From Syngnathus acus (Eukaryota; Chordata; Actinopteri; Syngnathiformes; Syngnathidae), in the NCBI RefSeq assembly GCF_901709675.1, contig NC_051094.1, positions 6,041,001 to 6,105,000 of the forward strand: 64,000 nt of DNA. Reading direction: 5' to 3'. The notes under the pieces are model-generated. The model searched no databases, was not told where the DNA came from, and saw only the letters and a list, made by a program, of their open reading frames with translations. The translations under genes and the position numbers were made by a program. Positions 1 through 12,929 of the stretch are shown one piece after another; within the stretch, counting starts at the first letter, position 1; every line of letters starts with the position of its first letter.

Positions 1-1745
1 CCTTCCTGGTAGCAGATTTTCGGAATTGGAAAAGGTCCATTTTGAAAGGTCTAATTCGAAAGCTGCATTTCTCTGAAATGTTTCATAAATCTGGTGAAAT
101 CTGTCAGTGAATATTTCTGCTTTGCCAAAATACTACATCCACACAGCCTCAATATTTTACAGATGTGCTTTAGCTTGGCAACAATAAAAGGTCCCTCTAA
201 GATCTTTTTTTTTTTTTTAGTGTGTATAAATAGCTTTATTTTAGTCAGAATTTTAGAATGAATAAATAAATAAAAAAACCTTACTTGAACCTTTGTGTCC
301 CTAAAAATATATACACACCTAATTAGCCCTTTTAGATTGTAGCTTCCTGGCAGAAGTAGAATCGTAGTACTATGCTTCTAATTTTGCTAATGTATGAGAT
401 TTGAAATGTTTGCATCTATCCTTGATGAAAAAAAAAAAGAAAGAACAATGTAGTTGCATTAAGTTTGATTGTGCCTGGGTGCTTTTGGTCTTCTGCTCAG
501 TCGATTTCACGGGAAGAGCAGGTGTTGGGAATATTTCATGCGCTCCATGTGTATGCAACCCTTCGCCCCACACTCCTTGCCCTTGTCTGTTCCTCATCCC
601 GTTTAAGCCCGACGCCTCTCGTCCTGCTTTTAGGAGGTTCCTGCTCGGCCAGACAGAACGATGAGCACGGTTCCGGAGCGCTGGCCCTCCCTTCAACATT
701 CCCATCTCAGCCCCCTCTCTCTCTCTCTCGCTCTCCAATCTCCCCTGAACCTTCTCTTTCTCCTCCTCATCCCTTCTTCTCTCTTTCCCATCCTCTTCCT
801 CTCTCTCTGTGGTTGTTGATTGGGTGTCTGAGTGCTTGTGGCAGCTGTGTGTTGTGTGTAATAGAGCAGAGAGGCTAGTCTGAATGCAGCGAGGGGGAGA
901 ATTTGTTTATGTGAGAGATGCATAGATGGAGATGGGTCTCCAGACGCTGCCGCCGCCTCTCTCCTGCTGTCACGCCGCATTCAGGCCCTGACAGGAGATC
1001 TGAGATGGCCAAATATGCCAGACGCTCAGCCCAAATCCCAGAGCTGCACCCCGCCGGTTCGACCCATGTGTGTTTATTCAGATTTGACAGAACGGTTCTG
1101 TATGCGTGTATGTGTGCTGTCCACGATGGCTCCGCGTCAGGTTCCCCTGCCACTTGCTCGGTCCAGGGTCCATTACCACTGAGCGATAGAAAGGTATTCT
1201 CTTTTCATCCCGTCCCAGTGATCTCCCTCCCTCTCTCTCTTTCTATCGCTCACCTTCTCTGATATGTTAAGTCTGTTCAGCGGGCCAAGACTCCATCCAG
1301 CTTCTGTCGGAGAAGCTCCAAGATGCATGTCCACCTCAAACAGCTCATTTAGCTTTTTCATTCCCGACCCCGAAGCCGCCTTTGGATTTGAATGTTTGCA
1401 CTTTGTCCGAGTTAGCTTTTGTCACTTCAATCTCACATCTTCTTTGTCTTTGTGTCACCGCGGACATGCAGAAATGTGTTGTCTAAAGTGTTTCAATTGA
1501 GCAACCTCGTTTGTGTTCACGCAGCGCTTGCAAACACGCCATGGTGCAGTAGAGGGGGAATGTCAGCAAAGTGGTTTGGAAAATAGGGAGTGTGGATTCA
1601 GATTAGGAAAAAAACAAAAATCTACATTTTACAATTACTGTAAATTATACCAAAGAACCGATTTGTACAAGATTAGCGCTCCAAACTGATTTTGGAATTT
1701 GATCTTTTTGAGTAAAAATATTTTTGTTGAATTCACACAATTTTA

Positions 1746-1837
1746 TTTTGCCAAGTGATTGCTCACAATAAAATAATGTAAATACATTTTTTAAGTAGAC
1801 TTTACATTATTTTATTGTGTGCAACTACTTGGCAAAA
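1746..1837. repeat. Inverted repeat, 37-bp arms, MITE-like hairpin
   Basis: The left arm at 1746-1782 and right arm at 1801-1837 are reverse complements with three mismatches over 37 bp, separated by an 18-bp spacer. Each arm starts with TTTTGCCAAGT and ends with AATAATGTAAA. AT content is high. The structure fits a small fold-back element, but no target-site duplication was established and the family is not recognised. Confidence 0.75.
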
Positions 1838-2910
1838 AAATCTTTTTTTTTTAGTACATTAATGTATTAACATTTTATATTGACAACTAAATGTATGGCA
1901 GATTTTTAAATAGATTGAAGCCCATTGTGTGGAAATTTGAATGATGTGTAATTAAAACATGACTTTTATTTTTAGCATTTCATCCAAAAACTTCCTTTTA
2001 AAAGAAAATATATATTTTGGGGCGGGGGTTGATGAATTTCAAAGTTGGTTCACAATTCTCCAACATCCTTTCCCCTCTTCTGACTGGTTGTATTTGCTTA
2101 CTGTTCCTCCTTGCCTAAGTGTTTGCCTGCATGTAAATTAATCTTGATTCACTTTACGCTGGCCTGCTGAGTGCTACAAATTACCCTATAGCAATGAAAC
2201 GGGGGAGAAAAAAAAAGAAAGGAAGAAAAAGCCAAATCGCAGCACTTGATAGGCTGTTGCTCCTCTGCTTTATGCCATTACATTAGGGCCCCATAATGAA
2301 TGCTCTCTTGTGCAAAGTCGAGTGTTGTTGGTTTTTAATTCATCCTGAATAGGGAATGTTTGTGCACATCTCTCTCTTGTCTGTCTGCATGTGTTCAACT
2401 CGAAGAAGCTTTAATGAAGGAGGCCTCACCGGGGTAACCGAAAAGCCTACGTTCGCCCTCGCTATCCCCCCCCTCCCTTCCCCTCCCCTCACCAGAAGGC
2501 AGCATCCATCATTCCATTTACAGGAGCTTGACAAAATTAGCCGCTTTTGTGCCATAGTCACTCTAATTGGCCGAGGAAGAAAAACAGGCTTTTGACACAA
2601 ACACGGGCAACACATTCACTTAGCGGCACTTGTCTCTCAGCGGGCTGTTAATGTGAAATAGGTTTTAATTCATAAGAGAGGAATTGCCTCTTCCTCGAAT
2701 GCTCCGTTTTCCTACCGACTGCTCTTAGAAATTTTCCTCGCTGTCTTTATTGCCTTTAAACAACTTCTTTTTTTTTTTTTTTTTTTCCTTTTTTTGTGCC
2801 ACTGATGGATTTTCACTCAGTAACGCTGAGCTTGTTTAGTGAGCTTACATTTCTCAAGAAAGTCAGTCTTTGTTCAGGACTGAAAATGGGCATGTGTTAA
2901 GGGGGTTGGC

Positions 2911-3098
2911 GTGTGTGTGTGTGTGTGTGTGTGTGTGAGTGTGTGTGTGTGTGTGTGTGTGTTCACTTGTTTACCATGTTGCATCTCGCCATATTAGTTC
3001 TATATTCTACTGCATATCAAATAACCTTGACTATTGACAAAGCAAGGACACTCGCTGTGTGTGGCTATGTTCTTCTCCTGTGTGTGTGTGTTTGTGTT

Positions 3099-3129
<31 letters not shown>

Positions 3130-3130
3130 A
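2911..3130. repeat. Paired GT microsatellites
   Basis: Two GT-rich arrays, 2911-2962 and 3080-3130 (the second with TTTG interruptions), flank about 115 bp of ordinary sequence. They produce an artificial open frame of Cys-Val repeats on the + strand, which is not a gene. Confidence 0.9.
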
Positions 3131-6100
3131 AATCAATGACAGTGAATGGGAGGAACCCCTGTGCAAACCCTCATCTTTCATCTTGAATAACCGATATCAT
3201 AAACAGACCCTGCTCATCAATCTCACGTGTGTTCCCGATACAAAGATGAGAGGCAAGCCTATTTCCCTCTTTCTGCAGACCTGATGACATTTACCAAATT
3301 GCCCTATAGGTCTGCCCGTGTGTGTCTACACAGGGAGTTGTGTGTTTGCGAGACTGCGTGCGTGTTTCTTGTGTTTACGCTGCGCAACATTTTGCGCTAA
3401 CTCGGTGCCATCTGTTTTTATAGCCCTCAAATTGGAGATCAATTCAGTTGGAGTTGGACAATTGTCCCCTGAGTTGTTTGGGCTGGAAAGTCTTGCTCGC
3501 TGTTCCCGCATGTCCCACGCCGTCCACGGTGGGGCAGTGCAGCAATTTGCAGCTGCCACAGACCGGAGAAGATTTAATAGAAGCGGGAATGAATCAGGAA
3601 AAATGGTACAAATTAAAATTAGGCCGGAATTGGATTACGTTTGTAATTCTGGGAAGAATGTGCTTTATTATGACAAATGATAAAAATGTGTTTTAATGAG
3701 ATGTCATGGAAGCACGGAAGACGATCTTATTCTGTGGATTGAAAATGGATTTGCGAGGTTGAAAAAAGAGCAGCGTGACTTAAGGATGATTATAGCTCAG
3801 CTATTTAATCCCCGCCGCCAATTCCACGGCCTACCGGATGAGAGCGTGTGTGTGTACGTCTGTGTGGCCCAAGGTCGTAGTAAACATTTATCAGCGGCCT
3901 CAGGCAACAGTGATAATCCTCGGCTAAATAATAGATGGAGTATATAAATCTATTAAGCAGAACAAAGCTGATAAAGCTGTTCCCCCTCCCTATGTGAAAG
4001 GAGGGATTAGCCCCTCCCCCTAAACAGCGTGTGTGTTTGAGAAGGGGGCAAGTGGTTGACTTGAGGGTGACCACCATAAAGCATGGGAAGACCACATGAA
4101 TCCGATAAACCAAAGCATGCACTGTTTCCACCCGTGGAGCCATCCTAACCAAAAATAAGTTTCCAGCAAACACAAAATAAAAAGTGCCAGAACAATTAGA
4201 CAACAGCAATCAAATATCATTATGCTGTAATTAATCGGCATCACAAGTCATTAAATCCTAATTCTGTATGAAAATCCTGAGAGCAAACCTTATCAACATG
4301 TTGCGTCAATCAAATTAGCACGTGATTGACGGCTTGCTGAAATGGAGCGTTTTTCTATTGAGTGTGTGTGTGTGAGTGAAGTGGATCATCTTAAGTATGT
4401 TAAAGATGAACTCCCTTCTGTCTGTTGATAGTAATTAAGCAGGTTCCCAATGGGACTTCTGCTGTTCAGGCCAGATTCTGGGTGGTGGGAAGGGCTGTGG
4501 GGTTGGGGTGCACGATCTGTGCTAATTTTTGTACACGGGAGCCCGTTTTGGCTCCTGTTCAGATCTGCGGGGCCCCCGTGTGTGTGTGTGTGTGCGTGCG
4601 TGGTGGTCAGCGTGTTTGTCTTTCAAGAGGCTCTGCTGTGAAACTGAATGGAGCCATATGACGACAGGTCACACCCCGAGTGCCGTTGCTAAGATACGGC
4701 ATCTCACAAAGGAGGTGGTACAGGGGTGCTCCATCTTCAGCACCCCTCGCTGCCAGCCCTCCTCCCCCAACCAGCTCCCCATGGGATTTGGCTGAATGGG
4801 CCCGACTGACAGAGGCTGAATGGTTTGGGGTGACAGGGGGGTGGTGTCCTATTTGTCCCTAAATGCTTCTCTATAGACCCCTGATAATAGACTGGCTGTG
4901 CACCCCCCCCCACAAACCCATTCCCACCCTCCCCTCAGAACCTGCAGTGCCTGCATCGTCACCCACTCTGTCTCTGTCTACTTGTCTCATCTCCCCCCTC
5001 ATCCCCTCTGTCTCGCTTTCCTCCCTATCATGTCTCCTTCTCCTCCTATCTCCTCCTCTGTCTTTCTTTTTTTTTTTTTTTTTTGCTCCTCTCTCTGCGG
5101 CAGCACTCGTGTCGTATAAGTATTCTCTGCTGCTTGTTACATACAACTCTGATACTTCTGAAGAAAAAAAAAAAAACAACAGGTCGGCGCTTGTTACTCT
5201 GTAGTGTCCATCCAGCCGGTGTTTTAATAGCAGCGACAGCGTTTGATGTTGCTCTACTTTGATGGCTGCAAGCTTGTTAGTCAAGTTGTGTGATAAATGA
5301 GAGGCGGGAGCTTCTTAATGCTGCTGCTGTGATCAAATCAGAAAATAAAAGATGAAGCCATGAAAACCTGTCCGAGCAAAAGCATTGAAAGGACTTCCTC
5401 TGTAGTCACGACATTGAAAAGGAAGCTGCGGTGGCCGTTTTGATCTCGCTGACAATAAAGTCCGTTTTATTTACTGGAAATGAGCTCATATTTAAGTTGA
5501 TGCGCGGACGTGTGCGCTGTGTCCATGCGAGCATCTCTTAGCGGGCAGGAGTGAAGATGTTAGCCTCTGCTCATTCATCACACGCATGACACGTTCTCCC
5601 TAGCGCGGTGCTACGCTGAGGCAATGTTTTATAAAAGAATAACACGTCAGCGGGCACACAGCGGCCATCCATTATCACCCCGAGCAAACGTGCAAGTTGT
5701 ACCGTAAGACTCCCACATCACATATGCGGCCTACCTCCATGCAACATCTTGCGAGTCATTTGCTAGCTCTAAAAATATTCTTTTGGAGCGTGATGCTTGG
5801 CAAACGTATAACTTGTTACGAATGGAGATGTTTTGCATGAACTGCTTTTTACACTTCTTTAACATGCAGTTGTGTTTAGAAGTGTTATTTAGAGTTACTT
5901 AGAACTTATACAACAAATAAACAAGCCAAGAAATTCTCATAGAAGTCAGTCAACGCTGAGGATTTTTTTGTCAGCTGGGCGACCTTGAAAGTGCTTGGTG
6001 GAAGATGTCTTTATCTTCTCTCCATTAGCACACACACACACACACACACACGCGTGCGCAAAAGCTAGCCTTTTTCGGCCCATCACTCATCGAAGTGACA

Positions 6101-8245
6101 GCCACTGTTATTACGTCCAAACTGTTTTTCATTTAATCAATCGGAGCAAATATAGATTACATGAAAGCATCTTCAGATTTGTTTATTCACTTGCCATTTT
6201 TAAGGCTAACATATTCGTTTTGGGGGTTGTCGTTTGTAGCGGCGTAGACCCGCTCTGCATCATGTGAGCTGTTCCTAATATATCGGTTCCCATATGAATT
6301 TGGAATGCTTCGGTGTCGTTCCACACCACTGCAAGCATTGTTAGCATTGTGTTGGTGAATAAAATTTTTTTGTGCTACAATTCTTGTATTTGAGATTATT
6401 AAATTGTGCAGGTGAGTACGCAGATTGAACTATTTGTTCAATTGAAACTTACGTGTTATTGCGTTTGACAAAACACACACCCACGCACGCTTTCGATTAG
6501 ATTCCGATTAAATTCGCAAAGTAGCATTTTCGTGGGGTTAGTTTACAGCGAGCCAAATTTTGTACGGAAAGAGCTCAAGGCACTTGTTGTTTTTTTTGCA
6601 TCAAAGTTTGTATCGAAGGCGTCTGGATGGACTGCTCTGTCGAGACAGAACAAGTTGAGGACGATGTGAGTTATAGAGCTCTTAGACCAGTTTACGAGGA
6701 CTATTATCTCTCAGTTAGTCTCAGTTTTATGTGCATTTTCTCTGGGCTGGTCTGGAACCATCAATTTAATGCTTTCATAAAGCAAGGTTAGATAGCACTG
6801 AATCAAACCGAGCATCCACTCATACTCTCCTCTGCTTTAGAGCCAAAGTCACGACGAGGGAAGACGGCAGGAGGTGATGAAAGATGGCCAGACCGCTTTA
6901 TGATGCCTTTTAAAACCAATTTAGAGCAAAAGTTTTGTTACCATCTGCAATAATACAACCCGGCGGCGTGGTCACACACTTCAAACAAACAAATACATCA
7001 CGTGTGTATGTGTGTGTGTGTGTGTGCAATTTATTGTCTTATGACCGCACGCTTGTCTTATTAAGCATACTTGTGTTTTTGATGTGGGCATTTTAGGGCT
7101 ATATTTTATAGGTCGGCACTCTGTTTATGATGTTTCCACATCAACGGCTGCTTTTTTTTCTTTTCTGTCAGCAGACTTCAGTGACACATGCACACAATTA
7201 ATATACGAAATAAGCAACAATTTTCAGTAACGTTGGTAGACTAGTAGATAAAGACACCTGCGTTGTGTTTTTGCTTTTCTTTGAAGCAGGTATTGAATAA
7301 GTCAGATTGAATTTCACCTCAATATCTACAGCGTGTGTAATGCATTTGCCCTCATGTGACATGATTTTGGAGAACAGTGCAGACACAGCAGGAAATGAGA
7401 ATAGAGCACTTGGCGGGGAAAAAAAAAAAAATCCCAATTTTGGTCAATACTATAATTGTACACTTTCATAGACAGTCGATATGTGGCTGAATTGTGTTTT
7501 GGATCAAATTAGAAGTCAAACGTAATGTAGAAGTATTGTAACACATCACAAACAGAGGAAATATTGTTTACTTCCTCTTTATTAATTTAACAATATTTGT
7601 TTACTTCCCCTTTATTTATTCTTATTATTGAAGTAAATAAATATTTGGACTTTATCATGTTCCAAACAAGGCAATTTGATTAATATTGCGTCTGTGGGAA
7701 TCTGAATCATTGTTGGAATGGAATAGGCAGAAGAAGAAAAAAATGCATCAAATGTATTTAACCTTTTCACTCATGATTGTCTTGCCTTCAATCTTGAAAG
7801 AACTGCTCAGCTCCCGTTCTTTAGCACTTTTCGGACATTACAAGTGTCTAAAAGAGTTTTCAACATTTGGTTAATAATGCATTAAAACAACAGATCGGGA
7901 CGGCCAAATAAAATCAACTTATGAAAAACAAAAAGAGACATACTTGGAGAACTAAATAACAACATTGTAGTTTTGCTGTTGTGTAACCGACCCACCTACC
8001 TTCGTTATTGGTGCCTCACCATTTATAAACATAACAACGTGGCTGACAGTACCCTCGCAACCGAAACCTTCACTGTTTCAATAAAGGGTAAAAAAAAAAA
8101 AAAAATGGACATTGAGCATCTTCCCAATTGGAAACTTTTGTTTCCAAACGTGATGTTGCAGTGTCTGCACTCTGACGAAAAGCTCGACATTCATCATCGG
8201 TGTTAGCTTGCGTCCTGACACGCCACCGATGTGAGAATCCTCCCG

Positions 8246-8273
8246 ACACACACACACACACACACACACACAC
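8246..8273. repeat. CA microsatellite
   Basis: An uninterrupted run of CA dinucleotides of about 14 units. A short GT run follows at about 8285-8300, so this stretch could fold on itself. Confidence 0.9.
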
Positions 8274-8863
8274 CTTGCCCAGTGTGGTGTGTGTGTGTGC
8301 TGTGACAGGCATGGCAGAGCAGGCTGCAGGTCCCTTTGTTTGGCCCTGACGAGCATGTCATTAACAGAGACGAGTAGAGACAGAGGGGCCTCGTCAGTAT
8401 TTAAATAGCCTGACATGTCCGCCACTGCACATCTGCAGGGGATTCCCGTTCCCCTCTCACTCCTCCAGCCTCTCTCCTCCTGTGCAACTTCCATCCATCT
8501 TTCTTTTCCCCCCGGGCTGCTCTCTTGCTGTTCCCCCCCCCCCCCCCCCCTTTTTCCCCGCACCTAATATCGCTGACTGTGTAATTTATTCACTTTTTCT
8601 TTTGCCTCAGCGTGTGTTTTTATTTGTCACAGTGCATTATACCTGCTGTGCCTGACTAGCTGGTAGAAATAAATTCAATTCTCTGTCCTTTTCCTGCACC
8701 AGGTTGCATTTTGCCTCTGAAATCCAATATGTGAGATTACTTGGTAGCAATCGTTTATCAAATTTGTTTCAGTTGCTTTCAATGAATAAAAGTATTGGGG
8801 CATCTGAAATAACACAGACGAGGTGAAAATTGAGGAAAATGTGGAGTTGGTCAACCGTTTTAC

Positions 8864-8900
8864 AACTGCGGTGGGTATTGAAAGTCTACACACCCCTGAA
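8864..8900 (-). mobile_element. Fragment of a dispersed DNA-transposon end
   Basis: The reverse complement begins CAGGGGTGTGTAGACTTTC and continues toward a CCCAC motif. The same CAGGGGTGTGTAGACTTT string occurs on the + strand at 31081, and related sequence (AAAGTCTATATACCCAC) is near 20412. This is the end of a widespread non-autonomous fish DNA transposon; whether it is Tc1/mariner-like or hAT-like is not settled from the sequence. Confidence 0.5.
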
Positions 8901-10389
8901 CCATTGTCCGTATCGCTAGCAACTAGCTCGCGGGCTATGTTGAATTACGTTCCTGTTTGCTTTAAGGTTAACATTTGAAAACAGCTGCTCTCCATTTCTG
9001 CTACTTGACACAATCATTCTTTAGAAAAAAAAAATGATTTAACATTTTGATACGGTAATAATTATGCACAGGGTTAAATTCAACCAGTGATTTTTATCAA
9101 GTTGTTTATTCTCGTTCATGTCGTCTCCCTTCAGATGATATCAATATCCGGTCCAATCATAATCCGTCCACACATGAATTTCTATTCAAAACAACAAAAT
9201 GCTCAATGCAGGTGTTCTTGCCTCAGTAGTCCAATTACTCTTTTGCTCGACCCGCATACACATTTAAGGTACTTTGTCCAAGCGTGGGCTAAAACCTCCT
9301 AGCACAAGTCAGGCCATCTTTAATTGTGATTCTGATTTGAATGAGAAAGCACCTTAATGAAAGAGCCATCAGAGGCAGAAAGGTAAAAGGTTTCTACCTT
9401 TAACACGACACGCGCTGCTCTAAAACAACTCTGAACTTGAAGAGGTACGCTCTTAAAGCCACGTGTCTATAAAGCTCTTTGTGCCCGTCTGCTTATGAGC
9501 ACGCCTGGGTTTTTGTCGTTTTGTGTGTTTGTGCATTACATGCGCACGCACGCATGTACACACACACGCACACGTGCTGGTGATTTATTCCAAGCACAGG
9601 GCAGGTAAATTGAAGCGGGCCTTTCAGGTTGGTTTTTAGCTCCAGGTCTAATGAGAGGAGCGTTTCCCCCGTCTCTCCAAACAATGTGCTCGTGTCTCTT
9701 AAGAGCCCTTGCGTCCGCCTGCAGCCCAGCCACTCCACATTAGATCTGTGGCCTGCAGCCGCCGGCGCGCTCAAAGGCCTCCGTCTCTGAAATGGCTGTT
9801 TGAGTTCTCTCCATGCTTTGCCTCTAAATGAATGATTTATTGGCTGTCAATGAGGAGGCCAAGCGTAATGGACAAAAGCAGCACTGCAGTGGCCCAGTCA
9901 AGAGGATGTTGTTGTGGATGTTCTCTTTGAGGAGCTCCCTGCCTTAGCCTGACATCATAATGAAGAGTAAACAAGCATTTGTGTGGACAATGCCGAGGCT
10001 GCAGAAAGGGATCCCGCATCTTCGGAACTCATATTTTAATGAGTAGCTGCTTCTTGCTAGGACATTTATTCTCCATAGTTCACTTTCTCCGGTGTACCAC
10101 TATTAAAACCTTAGCTTCTTTTCTCAATTGTATTTTTCCCCTTGAAAAGGCATTGAATTTCCGAGCCACAGATGCAGGATGGTGTAGTCTATCAGACACA
10201 GCAATTCCTGCAGCCAGCGCTGGCTTCAATTAATTAACGTCACAGAGTAACCTACCCAACACACATACGTAATCGCACACAAAAAACACACAGCGGGTGA
10301 AGTGGCCACATGCGGCAAAAGGAGACGTGTTACTTCAAATCCCCAGCGCTTTTGTTCCCGTAAAAAGGGGACATTAACACCCGCTCGTC

Positions 10390-10700
10390 CTTTGGCCTCT
10401 GCTTGTCATCCAAACGGCTAATTTGAGCGGATCCCGCTAATCCCTCAGGAGAGAGCTCAGCGGGGGCCGGCGAGGGGGGGGATGAGGCCCTCCGAGGCCA
10501 GCCGCCGCAGTTGAGTCGATGGGCGCTTTTTTAGAATTGACACCCTAAAACGTGCCTTTGTTTGCATGGTGCTCTCCGGTGTCCCGCCTTTCAGCGGCCC
10601 TAATGATAAGTGACAGGTCGCTAATTGAAGCTCTTTAGGAAGCTATAATCAGACACACGTCTGATCCCGCTCCACTGAGACCACAGAAGTGTTCTGCTGG
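10390..10700. promoter_or_regulatory. Candidate conserved noncoding element
   Basis: A repeat-free block with a GC-rich core (about 10440-10510) flanked by homeodomain-type TAAT cores, including GCTAATTTGAG, CCCGCTAATCCCTC, CCTAATGATAAG and GCTAATTGAAG. No reading frame of note. I infer a regulatory element of the downstream otp gene because vertebrate OTP sits beside a desert rich in conserved elements. Alignment to other fish and tetrapods would decide. Confidence 0.35.
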
Positions 10701-11201
10701 ATGTAGACGAGCAAATGATTGGGATAGGTTGCCTAATCTGTTTGCTTTTTATTGCCGCTTGTTAATCACTCGGTCTTCCAACACCTTATTGTTTTCATCT
10801 AATGTAGTGTAGTGTGTGAAATATATGTTGAGATGGCTACAATGAAAAAATATTTTGAATGTACTCAATTTTATTTCCTTTTGTTGAGTAAACTCAAGAT
10901 GCATTTTTTTTCTGTGTAGTGTAACGCTCTGGTGTAGAAAATATGTTGAAAATATGGTTTGTTGTCCTTTTTTTGGGTAATTGTGTAGTATGTTGAGTAG
11001 TTGTGAAAATGTTCATGTGTCCCCCAAAATAGATATTTATAAATAATAATAATATTAATAATAATAGTTAATGATAATAGTAATAATAATTAATACATGC
11101 TTGGGTTTGAATTAAGATCTTTTGTTTATATATTTTTTACATTCATTCAAGTTAATAATAACTGTTGCGCTCACTGCGATAATGCAACTGATGATGGGTA
11201 G

Positions 11202-12289
11202 CAGAGACTCGAACAACTGCAGCGTAATGTAGCTTGCATAGTCTACCTTGAAAAGGTATCGGAGACACTTAAGGATCAGGAAGTAAGATGGCGGCGCGTG
11301 CACACGCTGCGGCCTCTCTCTGTCCCGAACGGTGTTTTGTTTTGTCGTTTAATGTGGGTTTGTCCGCCAGTTTTGTGTGTTCGTCTCGTCGTACCGGGTT
11401 GTGCTTCAAGTGCGGCGGGCTGGTTCTGCTCGACATCGGCGAAAGCGAGTTTTGTGGCGACCTGAACTTTGAAGCGGGGACATTAAAGGCGCTCGGTCTG
11501 CGCCGTCCTGGAGCGTCGCCGGACTCGCCTGCTATTCTTCCCCCGGTTGGGCGTCCGGGCCTGGCTGGCGGCCACCCCAGCTCGCCCGGCCGTGCCTTCC
11601 ATTCTTCTGGCGGACGTTCGATCGCTGGACATCAACATGCCTGCTGAGTTCTGCGGACCGGACAGTGCGTAGCTGCTGGGCGTCTGGAGCGGATGGCGCG
11701 CTATCGGGCGGACCGGGCCATTGTACGAGGGGGAACATCGCGTGGAGGTGGACTGTGCGTCTACATCCGTGAAGAATGGTGCCGGGACTTTGTTGTGAGA
11801 TGCCAGCACTGCTCGCCACTGGCGAAGTTTGTGATCTCCGGGCTGTTGGGGTCCTGAACTCTCTCCCCGTTGTTTTACTTGTGTGTTAATCGTGTGCTGT
11901 GTCTCGTCACCGTGGGATAGGGGGAACGGTATTTCGGTTTCTTTGTGTGTCCTAGCATGAAGGAATTGACAATAAAGCTGATTCTGATTCTGATTCTGAA
12001 TTAGAATGTTGAGGTAATGAAGAACCTTCAAGACGTTAGCTTGGAGATCAAGCGTGAGAGTGCAGGCATTGCTGCCTCTATCGATGCCATGGCTGTTGGA
12101 GAGGATGCGCCAGATAGATTTGGCAAGAGCGGTAGAAACGATGTCGACGAGAACTCAGTTGAAAGCGAAAGTCCTTGCCTGCTAACAAGGACTCGCAAGA
12201 TTACAGCCCGCCATGCACTGCAGCAGGCCCAAATGTCCAACAGCAAAGGAAAAAAAAAAACAAATCTGCTATTTAAAAATAATAAATGA
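11202..12289 (+). pseudogene. Unidentified coding-like segments split by a LINE
   Basis: Two short segments read like protein on the + strand. Segment A (11202-11282) gives 27 residues beginning QRLEQLQRN and ending KVSETLKDQE. Segment B (12005-12289) gives about 94 residues beginning NVEVMKNLQD and ending in a lysine- and asparagine-rich tail before a stop. Both are charged and helix-like. Segment A follows a TAG and is followed by GTAAG; segment B follows TTAG. The sequence between them could therefore be read as a GT...AG intron filled by LINE sequence, or the LINE may have inserted into an old coding fragment. I do not recognise the protein. No start codon or upstream exon is seen in frame. 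A degraded retro-copy or transposon-encoded protein is as likely as a real gene. Confidence 0.3.
11284..12003 (+). mobile_element. Internally deleted L2/CR1-type LINE copy
   Basis: A GC-rich island (visibly richer than its flanks) begins with AAGATGGCGGC and ends with a GACAATAAAGCTGATTCTG tail in which ATTCTG is repeated. That tail is typical of teleost L2-clade non-LTR retrotransposons. Between them, frame 11726-11857 encodes an apurinic endonuclease fragment with the motif RGGGLCVYI followed by REEW, then HCSPLAKFVI, as in the endonuclease domain of L2/CR1 ORF2. The frame stops at 11855-11857. The reverse transcriptase is absent, so the copy is about 720 bp and cannot move itself. The first 360 bp are open from 11288 to 11647, possibly ORF1/5'UTR remnant. 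Confidence 0.75.
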
Positions 12290-12871
12290 ACTTGAATCTC
12301 TTGCTGTACTGCTTGGTGGATCTCATTAATTGTCCACTAGAGTGGTTAAGTTCTTCAATTCTGATAAATAATGATAATCATTAAACATAAAATATAAATA
12401 GAAACAAATACATGTCGGCATAAAATGGAAAAAAAAAATCAGCAATCCAATTAGTGAATACACTAAATTCATTCTATTAATAAATTCAAGATTCAAATAA
12501 CCTTCTCACCTCATTTACATTTCTCAAAGTAATTAACATCAATGGTTTATAAATAAAAAAGAAAACCGTGCAACCTCACCAGTGTCACCGCTTATAGTCT
12601 GCAAGGTCAAAAATGCCTTTGCCACCAAAATCCTTTTTGCCCCGAGTTGGAATTCAACAATGAATTTTATTCGACATCTACATTAGTAATTGAGCCACAG
12701 TTCATTCCCCTCCAGCCAGTTAGCCATCTGTGCATCTCTCCATCTTCTCCCTAAAAGAGGGAAGGAAACATTGTCGCTGTTTGGGTTTTAGAGGCTAAAT
12801 GATGTCGCTAATCACCAGCTTTTAGTGCCGCAGATTTATGGAGGGGACATGAATTGTTATGGGCTGACTTT

Positions 12872-12873
<2 letters not shown>

Positions 12874-12904
<31 letters not shown>
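12874..12904. repeat. GT microsatellite
   Basis: An uninterrupted run of about 15 GT units directly left of a candidate conserved block. Confidence 0.9.
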
Positions 12905-12907
<3 letters not shown>

Positions 12908-12929
12908 GGTAGGTGTCAGAGGCAGCCGG

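Larger units (their letters stand above)
1..5500. other. Noncoding gene-desert segment, left part
   Basis: No reading frame here looks like a gene; the longest ones are low-complexity or run through microsatellites. Contents seen: a pyrimidine-rich tract at about 690-810, a near-perfect inverted repeat at 1746-1837 (listed separately), a poly-T run near 2768-2786, GT microsatellites at 2911-2962 and 3080-3130, and a C/T-rich tract at about 4900-5085 ending in a long T run. The block at about 3540-3960 has few simple repeats and could be a conserved noncoding element, but that is only an impression. Confidence 0.6.
5501..11190. other. Noncoding gene-desert segment with microsatellites and possible regulatory blocks
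   Basis: No gene is supported. Contents: CA microsatellite at 6029-6051, GT run near 7006-7026, CA array at 8246-8273, an 18-base C homopolymer at 8533-8550, and a transposon-end fragment at about 8864-8900. The blocks at 9340-10250 and 10390-10700 are repeat-poor, of balanced composition, and hold homeodomain-type cores such as CTAATTTGAG and CTAATTGAAG. That look is typical of conserved noncoding elements around developmental homeobox genes, but conservation cannot be tested here. Confidence 0.5.

Noticed and set aside
11288-11647. 119-aa open frame as a host gene
   Set aside because: It lies inside the GC-rich LINE copy, between its 5' end and the endonuclease fragment.
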